DNA of 64,000 bases from Saksenaea vasiformis B4078. Lineage: Eukaryota; Mucoromycota; Mucoromycetes; Mucorales; Saksenaeaceae. The position numbers were made by a program, and so were the translations under genes. Of this stretch, positions 25,358 through 36,459 are shown in pieces. The first letter of the stretch is position 1. Every line of letters starts with the position of its first letter. The notes beneath the pieces are model-generated. The model was not told the origin of the DNA. It was given only the letters and a program-made list of their open reading frames with translations, and searched no databases. Location of the stretch: assembly GCA_000697055.1 (NCBI GenBank), contig JNDT01002330.1:1-64000 (forward strand). Reading direction: 5' to 3'.

Positions 25358-26796
25358 ATGGTATCCAATGCCGCTATAGCAACTCCTCCACGATCACCCG
25401 GAAGGACCTATGCCTGTAGCTACGAGGGATGCAACAAAGTCTACAAAAAACCTTGCAAATTAGCAGAACATGAACGAGTACATACGGGCGAAGTAAGTGC
25501 CATGCTGCATGGTCTGCAAAACTCAATCGATCTTGCAATTCAGCGACCATTTACTTGTCCTGTGGATGGCTGTGATAAAAGTTACCGACGTTCAACGCAT
25601 TTAGCGGTACATGTTCGTACACACGATCCCGACGCTTCCAAAGCTTTTCCCTGCAGTTATCCAGGATGTGACAGATCATTTGCGACTCGACAGCGATTGA
25701 ACAGCCATGAAGCGCTACACAGAGTTCCTTTAGCATTTAAAGTAAGCAACTGTTTTTTTGTATTTTTTTTTGCTCATCTGACAATGATGCTCAGTGTACA
25801 TGGGATGATTGCACAGCGGCATTTTCAAAACGATACCAACTTCGCAAACATATGTGTGCTCATACAAACAAAAAGCCATATCCATGCGAATATCCAGGTT
25901 GCGATAGCAGCTTTATTACCTCCACAAAATTACAAAAACATGTAGATACAGTCCATTCAGGTAAAAAAAAAATTGTTCGTTTGCAACAAAAGAATAGAAT
26001 AATGGACTCATGCTTTTTTTTCTCTGCAGAAGAGCAGCGTTATCTCTGCGGTCAGCCTGACTGTGGAGCACGATTCAAGAAATGGTCCGAGCTGTGTATC
26101 CACATGAAGGAGACTCATCCACCTATATGCCATCTATGTCAAAAAGCGTTTTCTCGGCGAGCGTTTCTAACAAGACACATCAAGGAGAAACATACCGAAA
26201 AGGAGCCTCATCCTTGCTATTATGATGGCTGTACCAGTGTCCTGTCATCGGTAAATGACAACTATTTGGGCCTGTGAGCTTTTTCTTTTTTCAACAACTA
26301 ACCAACTATCTTTGCATCCTCTAGAAAAAGAGTTTGCGGATGCATGTTATACTACAGCATGAACAAAATACGCGTTTCAAATGTACTTTTGAAGGTTGCG
26401 ATAAAGCTTTCCCATACAAATCCATGCGGAAACAACACGAAGAAAAAACGCACATGGTAAAAAAAAAAAAAAAAAAGAATAGTTTTTCTTTGGAACTAGA
26501 CTTGGAAAGGGATTAATTTGGGTTGGGAATAGAGGACTCCGCCACCACCTAGCCCTCGAAAACGGAAACGCGACCCAGTGCTGGAGGAGGCCGAGAAAAT
26601 TACTGGTTACTTGTACGAACTGGATGAACGACGAAAACACAGTTGCCCTTTTGAGGGGTGTGATGCGAAATACATCCGCCAGTATGACCTCGAAAGACAT
26701 TTGAAAAGCCAACTGCATCAAGCAGATGTGGCCGAGTTTATCGCCACTGAAAATCAAATGGCGATGCCTGCAGGACAGGAACAAATGACGATTTAG
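25358..26796 (+). CDS. TFIIIA: transcription factor IIIA (ten C2H2 zinc fingers)
   Basis: Six exons join in frame (25358-25492, 25544-25741, 25795-25960, 26030-26250, 26325-26456, 26533-26796), giving 371 residues. Ten C2H2 fingers are visible. Fingers 1-5 have the CxxxxC spacing of TFIIIA (CSYEGC, CPVDGC, CSYPGC, CTWDDC, CEYPGC), finger 6 starts CGQPDC, finger 7 is the short CHLC type, and fingers 8 and 9 start CYYDGC and CTFEGC. A basic spacer (PSPRKRKRD) then separates finger 10 (CPFEGC), as in fungal TFIIIA where the last finger stands apart. TFIIIA binds the internal control region of 5S rRNA genes to recruit TFIIIC/Pol III and also binds 5S rRNA. Finger 7 with CxxC spacing is a family hallmark. 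Several introns fall at or near finger boundaries. Confidence 0.92.
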
Positions 26797-27565
26797 AAAA
26801 CCTTGACTTGATTACCCTTTCTTTCTTTCTTTCTGCACAGAAACTTACTACATACAATCTATGTTTCTTTTTTTTTTTGTTATTACAAAATGTACCTGCA
26901 ATGTTGTTGTTGTTTCCCCAGTAACCACACACGGATAGAAGATCTACATCCAGCGTCTCTTGGGTTTATTATCATTATTATTACCTATCGATGCTTTGCA
27001 TTTAACGAAAATAAAATCATTAAAGAAGTCATCTTTTTCTAAACAGAATTGACATTGCGTTTCCCAGGGCAAAATGGTCCCTGATAACGATCGAAAAAGT
27101 AATGATCCACAAGAAAGGGAAGCTTCCTCCGAAATCCATAATCTAGGTTTGTTCTCCGTTCCCGTATCCCAACGGGGGAGTATAGTGGCTAACGGGAAAC
27201 AGGTTGTGTTTTATTTATCACGGACAACTGGAGTGGCAACGTCTTTAAGGAAACAAATACCACCCACCTTGTGGCCAAAAAGAGTAAAAAAAAAACCGAC
27301 TGCTGCACGTAATGATCATGCAAAGATGATCCATGGTTTTTGTCTACTAGCGTATCCCTTTTCCTCAACGTATGCATTACATATATGTCTACATGGTCTC
27401 ATCTAGACATACATGTGAAACGCATTATACAAATACACAGGTATAGGCATGTACAAGTGCGTGTATCAAAATAATAATAATAATAATAACATATCCCGTC
27501 TTCATATATTAAAAAAAATAAAAATAACTAAAAGCAAAAAAAAAAAAAAAGACCATCGGACGGAT
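26797..27565. other. convergent spacer with AAT repeat
   Basis: About 770 bases between stop codons of TFIIIA and the MBOAT gene. An AAT trinucleotide repeat lies at about 27470-27489. No supported ORF. Confidence 0.45.
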
Positions 27566-28738
27566 TTAGGAATACATTGGGTTGGGACCGTAAGGGCAAA
27601 TAGGGCTCAGGTGTGAATCCATGAATCGGGGGAAGCCTGGCACTTCCGCTTCCAAATGAAGTCCTGTACGGAGGTAGGAAGTGATGAAGAGTGGGCCAGT
27701 AACTACAACAAAGAGGATGGTCAGGCACCGTGCAAGCCACAATGGGAGACGAGGGAGCCAAGGGATGCTTGCATAAGGGGAGGAGATAATCACTGCAAGT
27801 GCCTGGAGGAGGAAGAACAGTGTTTGGTAACCAAGAAGACCTGGCTCGTTCACGCGGCTATAGCCAATCATGGCGAGTAAGATGTAGTCGTGCATGAGAC
27901 CAGAAAAAAGGAATACTGCCAATGTACCTGCAGCACGTCCTGCAAGTGGGGAAACGAACCATGTACGCGCGGGAAGATAAGCAGCGCGGTGAAAAATAGG
28001 ACGGAAGATCTGATGCCATCGATAGGACCATAGCTCGTAGATCGAGCGGGAAAGCCACGGCTTGTCGAATAAAGGAGGTTGATGAACAAACCTATTCAGC
28101 GAAGTGTACAGCCGTTGTGTTAGTGTTGGGAAGGGTAAAAAGGTGGCGAGGATCCATAAACTGAGGGATTGGTACAACCGGGCGAGGGGTGGAACAATGG
28201 CGACATGGAGATGCAATGTAAAGCCCACGATGAAATGGTAGTAAAAGTAGCGCCAATCGGTTATGGTTCTTGTTCCTGACATGTCAAGTGGTGTTGCACA
28301 GACGCGTAAAAAGCCATCCAATGTCGACATGATGGGCACAAAGAGTATGAGTTGACCAATGCTCTGCATTAGCCATCGGAGGGCATCATGACGAATGATC
28401 TTCAGGGGTACGCTTCCCGTCTGATCGACTTTCTTCGCCGCAGGGTTCGTCCCTGGGCGCTCATTCCATGTCCATAACATACTGTAGAAGGGTTTCGTCT
28501 TGCTGCTGCCCAGGTGGTGACGATCGTGAATATAGAAAATCATATTTGCCACCATGACAACAGCTAGCGTAGCCAGTGTCGACAGGTGCATCAAGCTGCC
28601 GTGTCCATTGTGAAATAACGGCAGAAGCGCTTCCATGCATGCAATTAAGTAGAGTAAATTATCAGACGCATCCTGGCAATAGTAGAAAAATACGCATGGA
28701 AGTATGCAGGTTCCATACAACCAGAGCTGCTCGAGCAT
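27566..28738 (-). CDS. MBOAT acyltransferase, wax-synthase-like
   Basis: An intronless 390-residue ORF starts at the ATG at 28738 (MLEQLWLYG). It is strongly hydrophobic with about eight predicted membrane segments. The motif YELWSYRWHQIFRP matches the wax-synthase signature (xxWGRRWHQxFR), and FSGLMHDY near residue 283 carries the MBOAT catalytic His. Such enzymes sit in the ER membrane and esterify acyl-CoA onto an alcohol or other hydroxyl acceptor (wax or sterol esters, or secondary metabolites); the substrate cannot be read from sequence. The same frame stays open upstream to an ATG at 29059, but that extra part is Phe/Lys low-complexity translation of pyrimidine/purine tracts and is more likely 5' UTR or an intron. 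Confidence 0.85.
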   Translation of the reverse strand: MLEQLWLYGTCILPCVFFYYCQDASDNLLYLIACMEALLPLFHNGHGSLMHLSTLATLAVVMVANMIFYIHDRHHLGSSKTKPFYSMLWTWNERPGTNPAAKKVDQTGSVPLKIIRHDALRWLMQSIGQLILFVPIMSTLDGFLRVCATPLDMSGTRTITDWRYFYYHFIVGFTLHLHVAIVPPLARLYQSLSLWILATFLPFPTLTQRLYTSLNRFVHQPPLFDKPWLSRSIYELWSYRWHQIFRPIFHRAAYLPARTWFVSPLAGRAAGTLAVFLFSGLMHDYILLAMIGYSRVNEPGLLGYQTLFFLLQALAVIISSPYASIPWLPRLPLWLARCLTILFVVVTGPLFITSYLRTGLHLEAEVPGFPRFMDSHLSPICPYGPNPMYS

Positions 28739-29361
28739 ATCACAAAAAAAAAAAGGCCGAAATAAAAAGAATAGCCACCTCCTTTTTTTTTCAGCCTTTC
28801 TCTCTCTGCTGTAAGCGTTTTGAACCTCCGAATCGTCATGTTCTTGGTTGTTCCGTGGCGAAAGAAAAAACCAAGCAGGAAATTCGTTGCTTCTGTAATC
28901 CCTTTCATTTTGTTTTTGGAACCAGTGGACCGTTCTGTAAGGGTAAGAGAAGTAGGAGGCGTAGAAAAAAAGAAAAGACTCGTTAGAAAAGTGAGTTACC
29001 CATGCGAACGGTCCACCTGACCAAGCTCCTGCCTCGTTATAATGGCAAGCATCAAGCATTGTTTCTAATACAACGCGGAAGAGAGCAGATCAATAAAGTT
29101 TTCGATCTGCAAAACAAAAAAATAAGATATCCTCTTTTTTTTTTTTTTATTTTGTAACATATCTCCCCTTTGTTCATTTTCATTTAACCAAAAGTTGACA
29201 AGATAGCTTTCCCCTTCATCCGATTACTGAAGAATGTGGTTCTACTAATAAATTCCTATTTTGTTAATGTACAGTGACAGATAACTATAAATGTAACCCA
29301 TCCTTTACACTTTCCTCTTCTTTCGCTACATCAATTTTTCTTTTTTTAAAAAAAAAGAGCC
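28739..29361. other. divergent promoter region
   Basis: About 620 bases between the MBOAT and secreted-protein genes. TATAAAT at 29286-29292 is about 70 bases before the ATG at 29362. The left half may be 5' UTR of the MBOAT transcript. Confidence 0.45.
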
Positions 29362-29778
29362 ATGCGCTGTCATATTGTCTCTATCTTAATTGCCACACTT
29401 GTACTTCTCGTGGCTTTGTGTCAAGCTGCACCTGTTTCACGGCTGGATGGATCGAAGGAGATAGCTTCCTCAAGTAATGCACTCAGAGTGTCAAAGCGGG
29501 GTCACCATGGACACCGGTTCCGAGGCTTCCATGAAGACGGAGAAGATGCTCACGATGAACCCGACGAGGACGAGCCCGATGAGGATGAGCCTGACGAGGA
29601 TGAAAGAAAGAAGTTCAAGCGAGGTTTCGAACATGAGCATGAAAATGAATTCGATCACATACGCGCTAGTGAGGATGAACGTGAGCACGTATTTTATAGC
29701 GAAAATGAACGTGACGAGGAAGAACAAGAAGGACACAAGGGAGGATACTTTCCATGGCGCCATAAACAAGAGCCTTAG
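29362..29778 (+). CDS. small secreted acidic protein with Kex2-type cleavage sites
   Basis: A single-exon ORF of 138 residues. Residues 1-22 form a signal peptide (hydrophobic ILIATLVLLVALCQA, cleavage likely after QAA). Two Lys-Arg sites follow: VSKR before GHHGHRFRGF and FKKR-like KFKR before GFEHEHENEF. Between them is an imperfect repeat of DEPDE units, and the remainder is rich in Glu, Asp and His. The layout (signal peptide, spacer, KR-bounded segments) fits a precursor processed by Kex2 in the Golgi into secreted peptides. Its role is unknown; metal binding by the His/acidic segments or a pheromone/effector-like function are possibilities only. No Cys is present in the mature part, so it is not a disulphide-rich effector. 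Confidence 0.75.
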   Translation: MRCHIVSILIATLVLLVALCQAAPVSRLDGSKEIASSSNALRVSKRGHHGHRFRGFHEDGEDAHDEPDEDEPDEDEPDEDERKKFKRGFEHEHENEFDHIRASEDEREHVFYSENERDEEEQEGHKGGYFPWRHKQEP

Positions 29779-29855
29779 AAAAAGTATCTAATTTATTGCA
29801 CATCTTATTGTATTTGCTGTGTTCTCCAAGATAAAAAGATATATCATGCTTCTCC

Positions 29856-31207
29856 TTAATCCAAACAATTCCAGTTCACCTCTTCTCTCCCGTTTTTATG
29901 AAGATATTCGTTGGCCTGTTTGAAATGACCGCAGTCAAGGAAACCACGATGGACTGATAAAGGCGATGGATGGACCGCTTTGAGCACAAGGTGTTTCTAC
30001 CAGGAAAAAATTAAAGAGAATGAAGTTCAAGTCTTGGTTCCTGTGATAACGCGACTCTTTTCTTCTTACCGATTTATCAATTCTTGCTCCTTTCTTCTGT
30101 GCATGCGCTCCCCATAGCATAAAGACAATGTGGGCCTTTTTTTCATTTAGATGCTGGATCACGGCATCTAATCCATCCCTCAGTAAGTCTCCTTTTTTCT
30201 TTCTTGTGGACGAATCTCCTCACCTGTGAGTTGTTCCCAACCTCGATTGGCATGGCTGGCAGCTTCGTGTGCGCGTACTGTCAATGATGTGTTGAGTAAC
30301 AACACTCCCTGCTTCGCCCAGTTCTCCAAGAACCTGCAGTCATACGTTGAGACGCTTCCTCTTTTCCTTTTTTTTTTCCTTGTCCAGCAGGACTCCTTAC
30401 CCATGGTTTGGCTTTTTGAAATCGGGATAATCACGACTAAGAGCCTCGTAGATGTTGACAAGCGAAGGAGGTGTTCGGACATTCTTTCGCACCGAAAAAC
30501 ATAGGCCATGTGCCTGGTTCACGTTATGATAGGGATCTGAGAAAAAGAAGATAAGAGACACATGGTTGATACGCGGATTCTTCTTGTATTATTATTACCT
30601 TGACCAAGGATCACAACCTTGACTTTCGAAGGTGGTGTAAGATTGGACCAGCTATAGATATCACACGCTAAAAAGGAAAAAAAGTAAATTCCTGTCTTTA
30701 ACCATTTCCTGGTTTTTACTTACGTGGTGGGTAGATTGTCTTTTTGGCATCTGATTCAGCTTTAAGGAATTGTTTCAGCTGACAGAGACCAAAAAAAAAA
30801 AAAAAAAAAAGAACGCGTCAGTAAGTAACAAAAAAAAAGTCTGCTATTTGTACCTGGATAAAATAAGGCTTTGTCAGTTCAGACCGGAGAATCTTGAGCC
30901 ATTCAAAACGCATGGTTTTGATTTCCAAATCAAGGAGAGCAAGTGTATCCTTGTCAACATCCTTGAACAGATCAGCACCGTTTCCTGTCGATACTTGTTC
31001 CGACTTTTCTTCTTTGTTTACAGTTATCGGTTTAAACATGGAAAGCAATGAGGTCTGACGTGTGGCATTGGGAGCAGCTTTCTTGGTTCTACCATTATCG
31101 CTATTGTTCTCAGTCAGTGGACGTTTTGACATGATTGAAGGGAAAGGAGCTCTGTCAAAAAAAACCGTCCTCCGTGTGTAAATCGCGCTCCGATACCAGG
31201 AACGCAT
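29856..31207 (-). CDS. UNG1: uracil-DNA glycosylase
   Basis: Seven exons join in frame (30854-31207, 30724-30778, 30599-30667, 30401-30536, 30224-30333, 30070-30188, 29856-29996), giving 327 residues. Family-1 UDG motifs are all present: the water-activating loop [18 protein letters not shown] (Asp160), [32 protein letters not shown] and the minor-groove loop [11 protein letters not shown] (His290). The enzyme removes uracil from DNA to start base excision repair. The N terminus from 31207 is Arg/Ser/Tyr-rich and acidic-free, typical of a mitochondrial presequence. A second in-frame Met ([10 protein letters not shown], near 31132) begins a basic KRPL/RTKKAA segment suiting a nuclear form. The 3' end is convergent with the secreted-protein gene, and SMC2 lies upstream on the same strand. 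Confidence 0.95.
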
Positions 31208-31831
31208 TTCACCAGAGTTTGTGCAGGGTCAATCTGCACCTTATTTAAATTTGGGGACCAACACAAATAGAAATAAACCACTTACTGTTAGTGGGAACCT
31301 CCGCATTCCTGTTAAATGATTGGCAAAGCTTCGTTTCAAAACATTGAAAACATGGCCAACTATAATTGCTAAAGGAAAATGGGACATGCTAGACACCTTT
31401 CCGCGCCCCGTCTATGATAGTTAGATAAGCATGGTTGCTCAATAATAAGTTTAGGATGACCGTAGAATTACGTGATACGGACCCTACCGGCCTTTGCTCA
31501 AAAATGCTTTACTAGATCAAAGACTTCTGCTATGTAGTTCCACCGGGACCATTACATCCTAATGTAGTGCCGTTGGATCAGTTGAAGACGCGTTAAACCT
31601 ACTGGAGTTTCATAAATGTAGAAGTAGCTGCCAGTCTGAAAGACAACAGATGCATATGTAAGGTACGTGATCTATAAAAAAAAAAGACGCGACCATTTCT
31701 ACGTGTTTGTTTCAAAAAGGGCGGGATTAAGCTTTCTCTATTTTTTCTAGACATAAAAATAGTTTTATTCTGTACAGGTGAAAGATGAGAGATATAACGA
31801 AACAAAAAAAAAGAGAGAGGGAAGGATGGTA
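31208..31831. other. spacer between UNG and SMC2
   Basis: About 620 bases upstream of UNG and downstream of SMC2. No coding frame of note; unusually few homopolymer runs in 31210-31670. Confidence 0.45.
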
Positions 31832-34800
31832 CTATGAAGTGTGTCGGCTCTGTCCTTCTCTTCCACGCTTGCGATTAGCCCCACTGTCTGACGTCTTGTG
31901 CTTATCGGGCCGCGAAGTGGTTCTCTGTTGTAAATCCATTCAGTTTGCTATGACCCTTACATAAGAGGGGGGGGGGGGGAAACGTACCTCCACAACGGAT
32001 GTACCGTCTTTGAACCGTGCTTTGAATAGCACGTTTGCATTGTTAAACATACCATCCTTTAACGACACGACGACAAACTGTGATCCCTTGAATCGCGTGC
32101 GCAGCAGTTGGCCAATGTTTTGTGTATGTGAAAGATCCAGTGCAGCATCCACCTCATCCAGAATGTACATTGGTGCAGGTTTAAATTGAAGTAGTGATAA
32201 AATGAGAGACAGCGCTATCAGTGACCGTTGGCCACCACTCAATTCTGTCAAGCTCTGCTTCCACACACCACCAAGGCACACCTTGACCTCCAACCCTTCG
32301 GAAATTGTTTTTCCTTCGGGCGCCTGCAATTTACATGTGTTTCCTGCAAGAAGTTCTCCAAAGATTCCTGCAAAATCTCTGTTTGCATAGATTTAGTTTA
32401 TCTGCATCCTGTTTTCAACTGCTGCATGACTTACGTGTTCACCTTGGTCCATGTCCTCTCAAGTGCTTCCAACTTGTAGGTATCAAGTGACTGAATCGTG
32501 GCCTCAATTTTCTGCTTGTCTTTTTGTACAGTGGCCAGCATCTGCTTCAGAGACGATTCCTTCTTCTCCACGCTGTATGATACATAAGAACACACTGTAT
32601 TCCTTATTCATATACTACACTTACTTGTCAATCATATTCATCACACGAGCATTGATCTTTTTACGCATTGCATCATGTTCGATAGCAAGTTGTTGTAATG
32701 TCTTTCGGGTATCATTCACGTTGATACCGTGATAATCATACGGTGTGTTGGGTTGACCAAAGAATCTAATAGTAAAGAATTAAGAGATTCCCTCTCTCAC
32801 AATCTTCATAACGAGCACATACTGCTTCTGATCCGCAATCCATTCGTAGTCCTTCTCTAGCTCATTCACCTTTTGCTGCGCTGCTTGCTGTTCCTTCTGA
32901 TACCGCTCCATATCGTGTGTAATCTTTTGGATTTCCAAATTGTGTTCCACAATCTCGGCCGATTTTTGCTGATGCAACTCAGCCAATTTCCGTAATTCCT
33001 CATTCTGAGCATCCATGATTTCTGTTTCACGCTGCAGATCACTTTTCACCTCGTCTGCTTTGGTCTATAGAGCATACCCATTTTAACGCCCTTTTGCGAA
33101 ATATACGCCATCTTACCTTTAGCGCTTCTATTTCTGCAGCCATGTCATCTGCCACCTGTTTGCACTGATCAATCGTCTGTTGCACCGTCTTGATCTCATC
33201 TTCGCATTTCTGAATATCCGTTTCCAGTTGTTCTGCGCAGTACATGGATCAGTAAGGTCGATCTCTCTATCTCTCTCTTTTTACCATTTTCTAGCTCTAT
33301 GGTTTGCACAGAACGTTCCATGCTCTGAACGCGCTGCACGCTTTTAGCCAGCTCTGACTTCAATTTCTCCACGTTTTTCTACAGCAAAATTAAGTATAAG
33401 AATGGACGGTTTTGCCTGCAACACACCGTCATCTCTTTCAATTTGGAATCCTTGTTATTTGTAAATTCTTGCATTTCTTTTTCAAGGCGCTGGCACTCCG
33501 TTAACGCTTTCTGACGATTTTCTTGGGCTTCGACGATCGTTGCTTCATGCTGCGTTATCTGGCGTTTAATCTCCTCAACACGATCCATAAGCTAGATAAC
33601 CATAAGGTTTAATTTTATGCATGAGCAAAGAAACTTCGCTCTAACCTGTGCATGTGTACTCCTGCGCAAGCGGTCTTCCATAAGGGAGACTTCATGTGAC
33701 GTCAAATCCAGTCGTTGCTTACATCGCTGGTACTGAACAATGGAACGCTGAGCAGCCTCGATTTCGCTTTCAAGCGCATCCAGACGTCGTGTATGCTCCT
33801 TAATTTGTTGGCGTATTTCCTTCAACTCTTGCACTGTTACCAGCACACCTGCAGAGTGTATCTTGGAGCCACCGGACAAGGTGCCAACAGGGTCGTACAC
33901 ATCGCCTTCAAGTGTGACAGACTTCATGCGAATAGCATTGTTAAAAGTCACACGTTTAGCTGTCTCAGCGTCATGACAGATAAACGTCTCGCCAAAAATC
34001 CATTCCATGGCAGGATGGACTTCCTCGTCATATCCCACCATCGTCAATGCTAGCTGAACCTTTCCTGGAGCAATCTTCTGTGCTGTTGCAATTTTCTACA
34101 AGCAAATGATCAATCTTCACGGAACCTATACCAATTCTTCCTTTTACTTCAGCTGATGCTTGGAAACTTTGGATCTTGTTAAGCGGAATGAGGGTCCATC
34201 GACGACGAAGTCTACCATTGTCCAGCAGTTGCGCACCAACAACCTCATTCTCGACGACGACCTAGATCAATATCTTCTTCGTAAACTTTAAACCACGTGT
34301 CGATCCGTCATATTTACGTTAAATAATCGGCCACCAGCGCAGATTTCCAAAGCCATCGAGGCATCATAATGATCCTTATCAAGCGTGATCAGTTCGGCTA
34401 CAAGACCCTTCACCTTTGAACGATCAAAGTTCGGCGTTGGGTTGGAGTAGACAAAGTCAAAGTTTGACAACTTTCGTGACAATTCGTCTTCTCTCTAATA
34501 AGAAGGAAGCATGAATCCTATGTTCTCCACGAAAAGAATAACGTTACCTCCGTGAGCTCCGTAAGCTTCTCTTGTTCTTCCGCTTTTCGACGGAGTAAAT
34601 CATTCTCTCGTTCGGGATTCCAGTGCAAAGTGCTTAGTTCGCTCTTTTGTTCACGTTGTCAGGATCGACACGGGCAGTAAGGAATGATTACCTCCAGCTC
34701 AGCGACTTGCTTCTTTTTCACCGCAATCTCTTGGGTAAGATCTTGATTTTCCGCTTCAGCTCTCTTTGCCGCCCGCTCTTTCTCCTGCGACTCTTTACGC

Positions 34801-36459
34801 AAGTGCTTGATTTTCAATTTTGCCTGTTCCTCCGTCGTGGACGCCTTGTTGGCAATATTTTTGGAAGCTAGTATGACCAAATCAGTCCCCTATAGTTGTC
34901 AACCTTAAATTGTACCTTGAATTTGTTCCATGTATCCATTCTCATGTCCCTCTTGGACAGAAATACCCGTTGTCAGAGTTTGCAAGAGCTCTGACATTTG
35001 CTGCATTTCATTGGTCTTTTCATCGTATTTCGCCTTGACCGCTTCATACTCCTTATTCGTTCGACTAAACGCTTCCTTCTTTTCCAGGAGAGCTTTTTCC
35101 ATCTAGTTGCTCGTTAGCATTTGCTATCAGCTACATGGATGCCTACCTCTTTCTTGGATGATATCAGATTATTCATTGTTTTTTGTTCATCCTTGACAGA
35201 AGCTTCTTGAAGATCATGTTTTGTTTTTAATCGAACAAGTTGTGTTGAATAATCTCTAAATGTTTTTTGGAGTTCTTTAAACCGCTTGTTGCCATTGGAT
35301 TCCTTGAAACAGGGTGAGTGATCGCCTGCGCTTAGCAGCTATTAAATCAAAAATTACCTCCTTCTTCGTCGTTCTCTCTTTATCAATGCTGGTTAGTTGT
35401 GAATTGAGCACCTCAACCGTTTCCTTTAATTCTTGAACCCGAGCCTGTCTAGCATTATTGTCTGCGCCGGATCGATTTAATTTTTCCTGCGCATCCAATC
35501 AATATCCACACAATCTAGCAATTCGTTGTACATCTCTCCCATTTTACCTCGTGACGTTGATACTCAGAAGCAACAACTAATCGAGTCAGACGTTCCATTT
35601 CAGACTCTATTTTTTGGAAATCCAAAAACACTCTTTTCTCGGCTCGTAGTTGATCCAATCGTGGAGCAATATCTTCCTGTAAGATCTAGCAGTAGGAAAA
35701 AAAAAGAAAGATTCTTCAGCTTTTCCCTCGCACTGTGATTTTCATCGTGTCATACCGTGGTGATTTCCTCTACTTTTCGTTCCTTTTTGCCCATAGTAAT
35801 CAAGGCTTTATTCTTCCGATCTTCGAACATTTTCGTTCCAGCAGCTTCTTCCACCATGCTCAAAATTTCCATCGGTTTCATATTCAGCACCTTTGTGATA
35901 CGACCTTGCATAATCAAAAAGTGTGGATTGTTGATATTAAGCTGAACAGACTGAAATAAGTTTTGGACGGTTTGCTGCTGCGCGTTGTGGCCATTGACAA
36001 TGTATTTAGTCTTGATTCCAGAGCTACTTAAAAGGACCTATTGGACAGCTGTAAGTCCACTTTCTGACTAAAGATTAATGGCATGCCTGTCGTGTCACGG
36101 TGATTTGGCGGTACGCTTCGAAACCAACAGGACTCTTCTCTCGTTCTTCATTATTAAACACGATCGTCACGGATGCTTTTGTGACACCCGCCTGGCCTCG
36201 CTTATAGATTAGATCTTGCAAATTACTTGCACGAATCTACATTTCGTATCAATAAATCGTAATGTACGGAAGCCGGAGAATGACATTGTACCTGTGACAG
36301 ATTCGTTATGCCAAGTACAAAACAGATCGCATCGAGGATATTGGATTTGCCTGAGCCATTGAGACCGGTGATAGCATTGAATTCAGAATCCCATCCGGTG
36401 ATATGTGTCCTCGAGACGTAGGATTTGAAACCCTCAATGATAAGTTCGTCCAGGTACAT
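31832..36459 (-). CDS. SMC2: condensin subunit SMC2
   Basis: Twenty exons rebuild a 1200-residue protein, the usual SMC2 length. 5' to 3' the exons are 36292-36459, 36087-36236, 35756-36037, 35548-35685, 35358-35486, 35147-35302, 34916-35102, 34692-34867, 34548-34643, 34318-34494, 34148-34261, 33646-34095, 33427-33591, 33285-33378, 33117-33232, 32823-33064, 32625-32765, 32435-32572, 31988-32378 and 31832-31924. Walker A is GLNGSGKS (32-39). The Q-loop region reads [18 protein letters not shown]. Long coiled coils flank a hinge ([26 protein letters not shown]). The C-terminal head has the ABC signature LSGGQRS and Walker [22 protein letters not shown]2 pairs with SMC4 in condensin for mitotic chromosome compaction. 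The intron after exon 2 (36038-36086) begins with GC instead of GT. The last intron contains a run of 13 C on the sense strand. Confidence 0.96.
31967..31979. repeat. G13 homopolymer in last SMC2 intron
   Basis: Thirteen consecutive G on the + strand (C on the SMC2 sense strand), just inside the final intron next to its donor. Confidence 0.8.
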
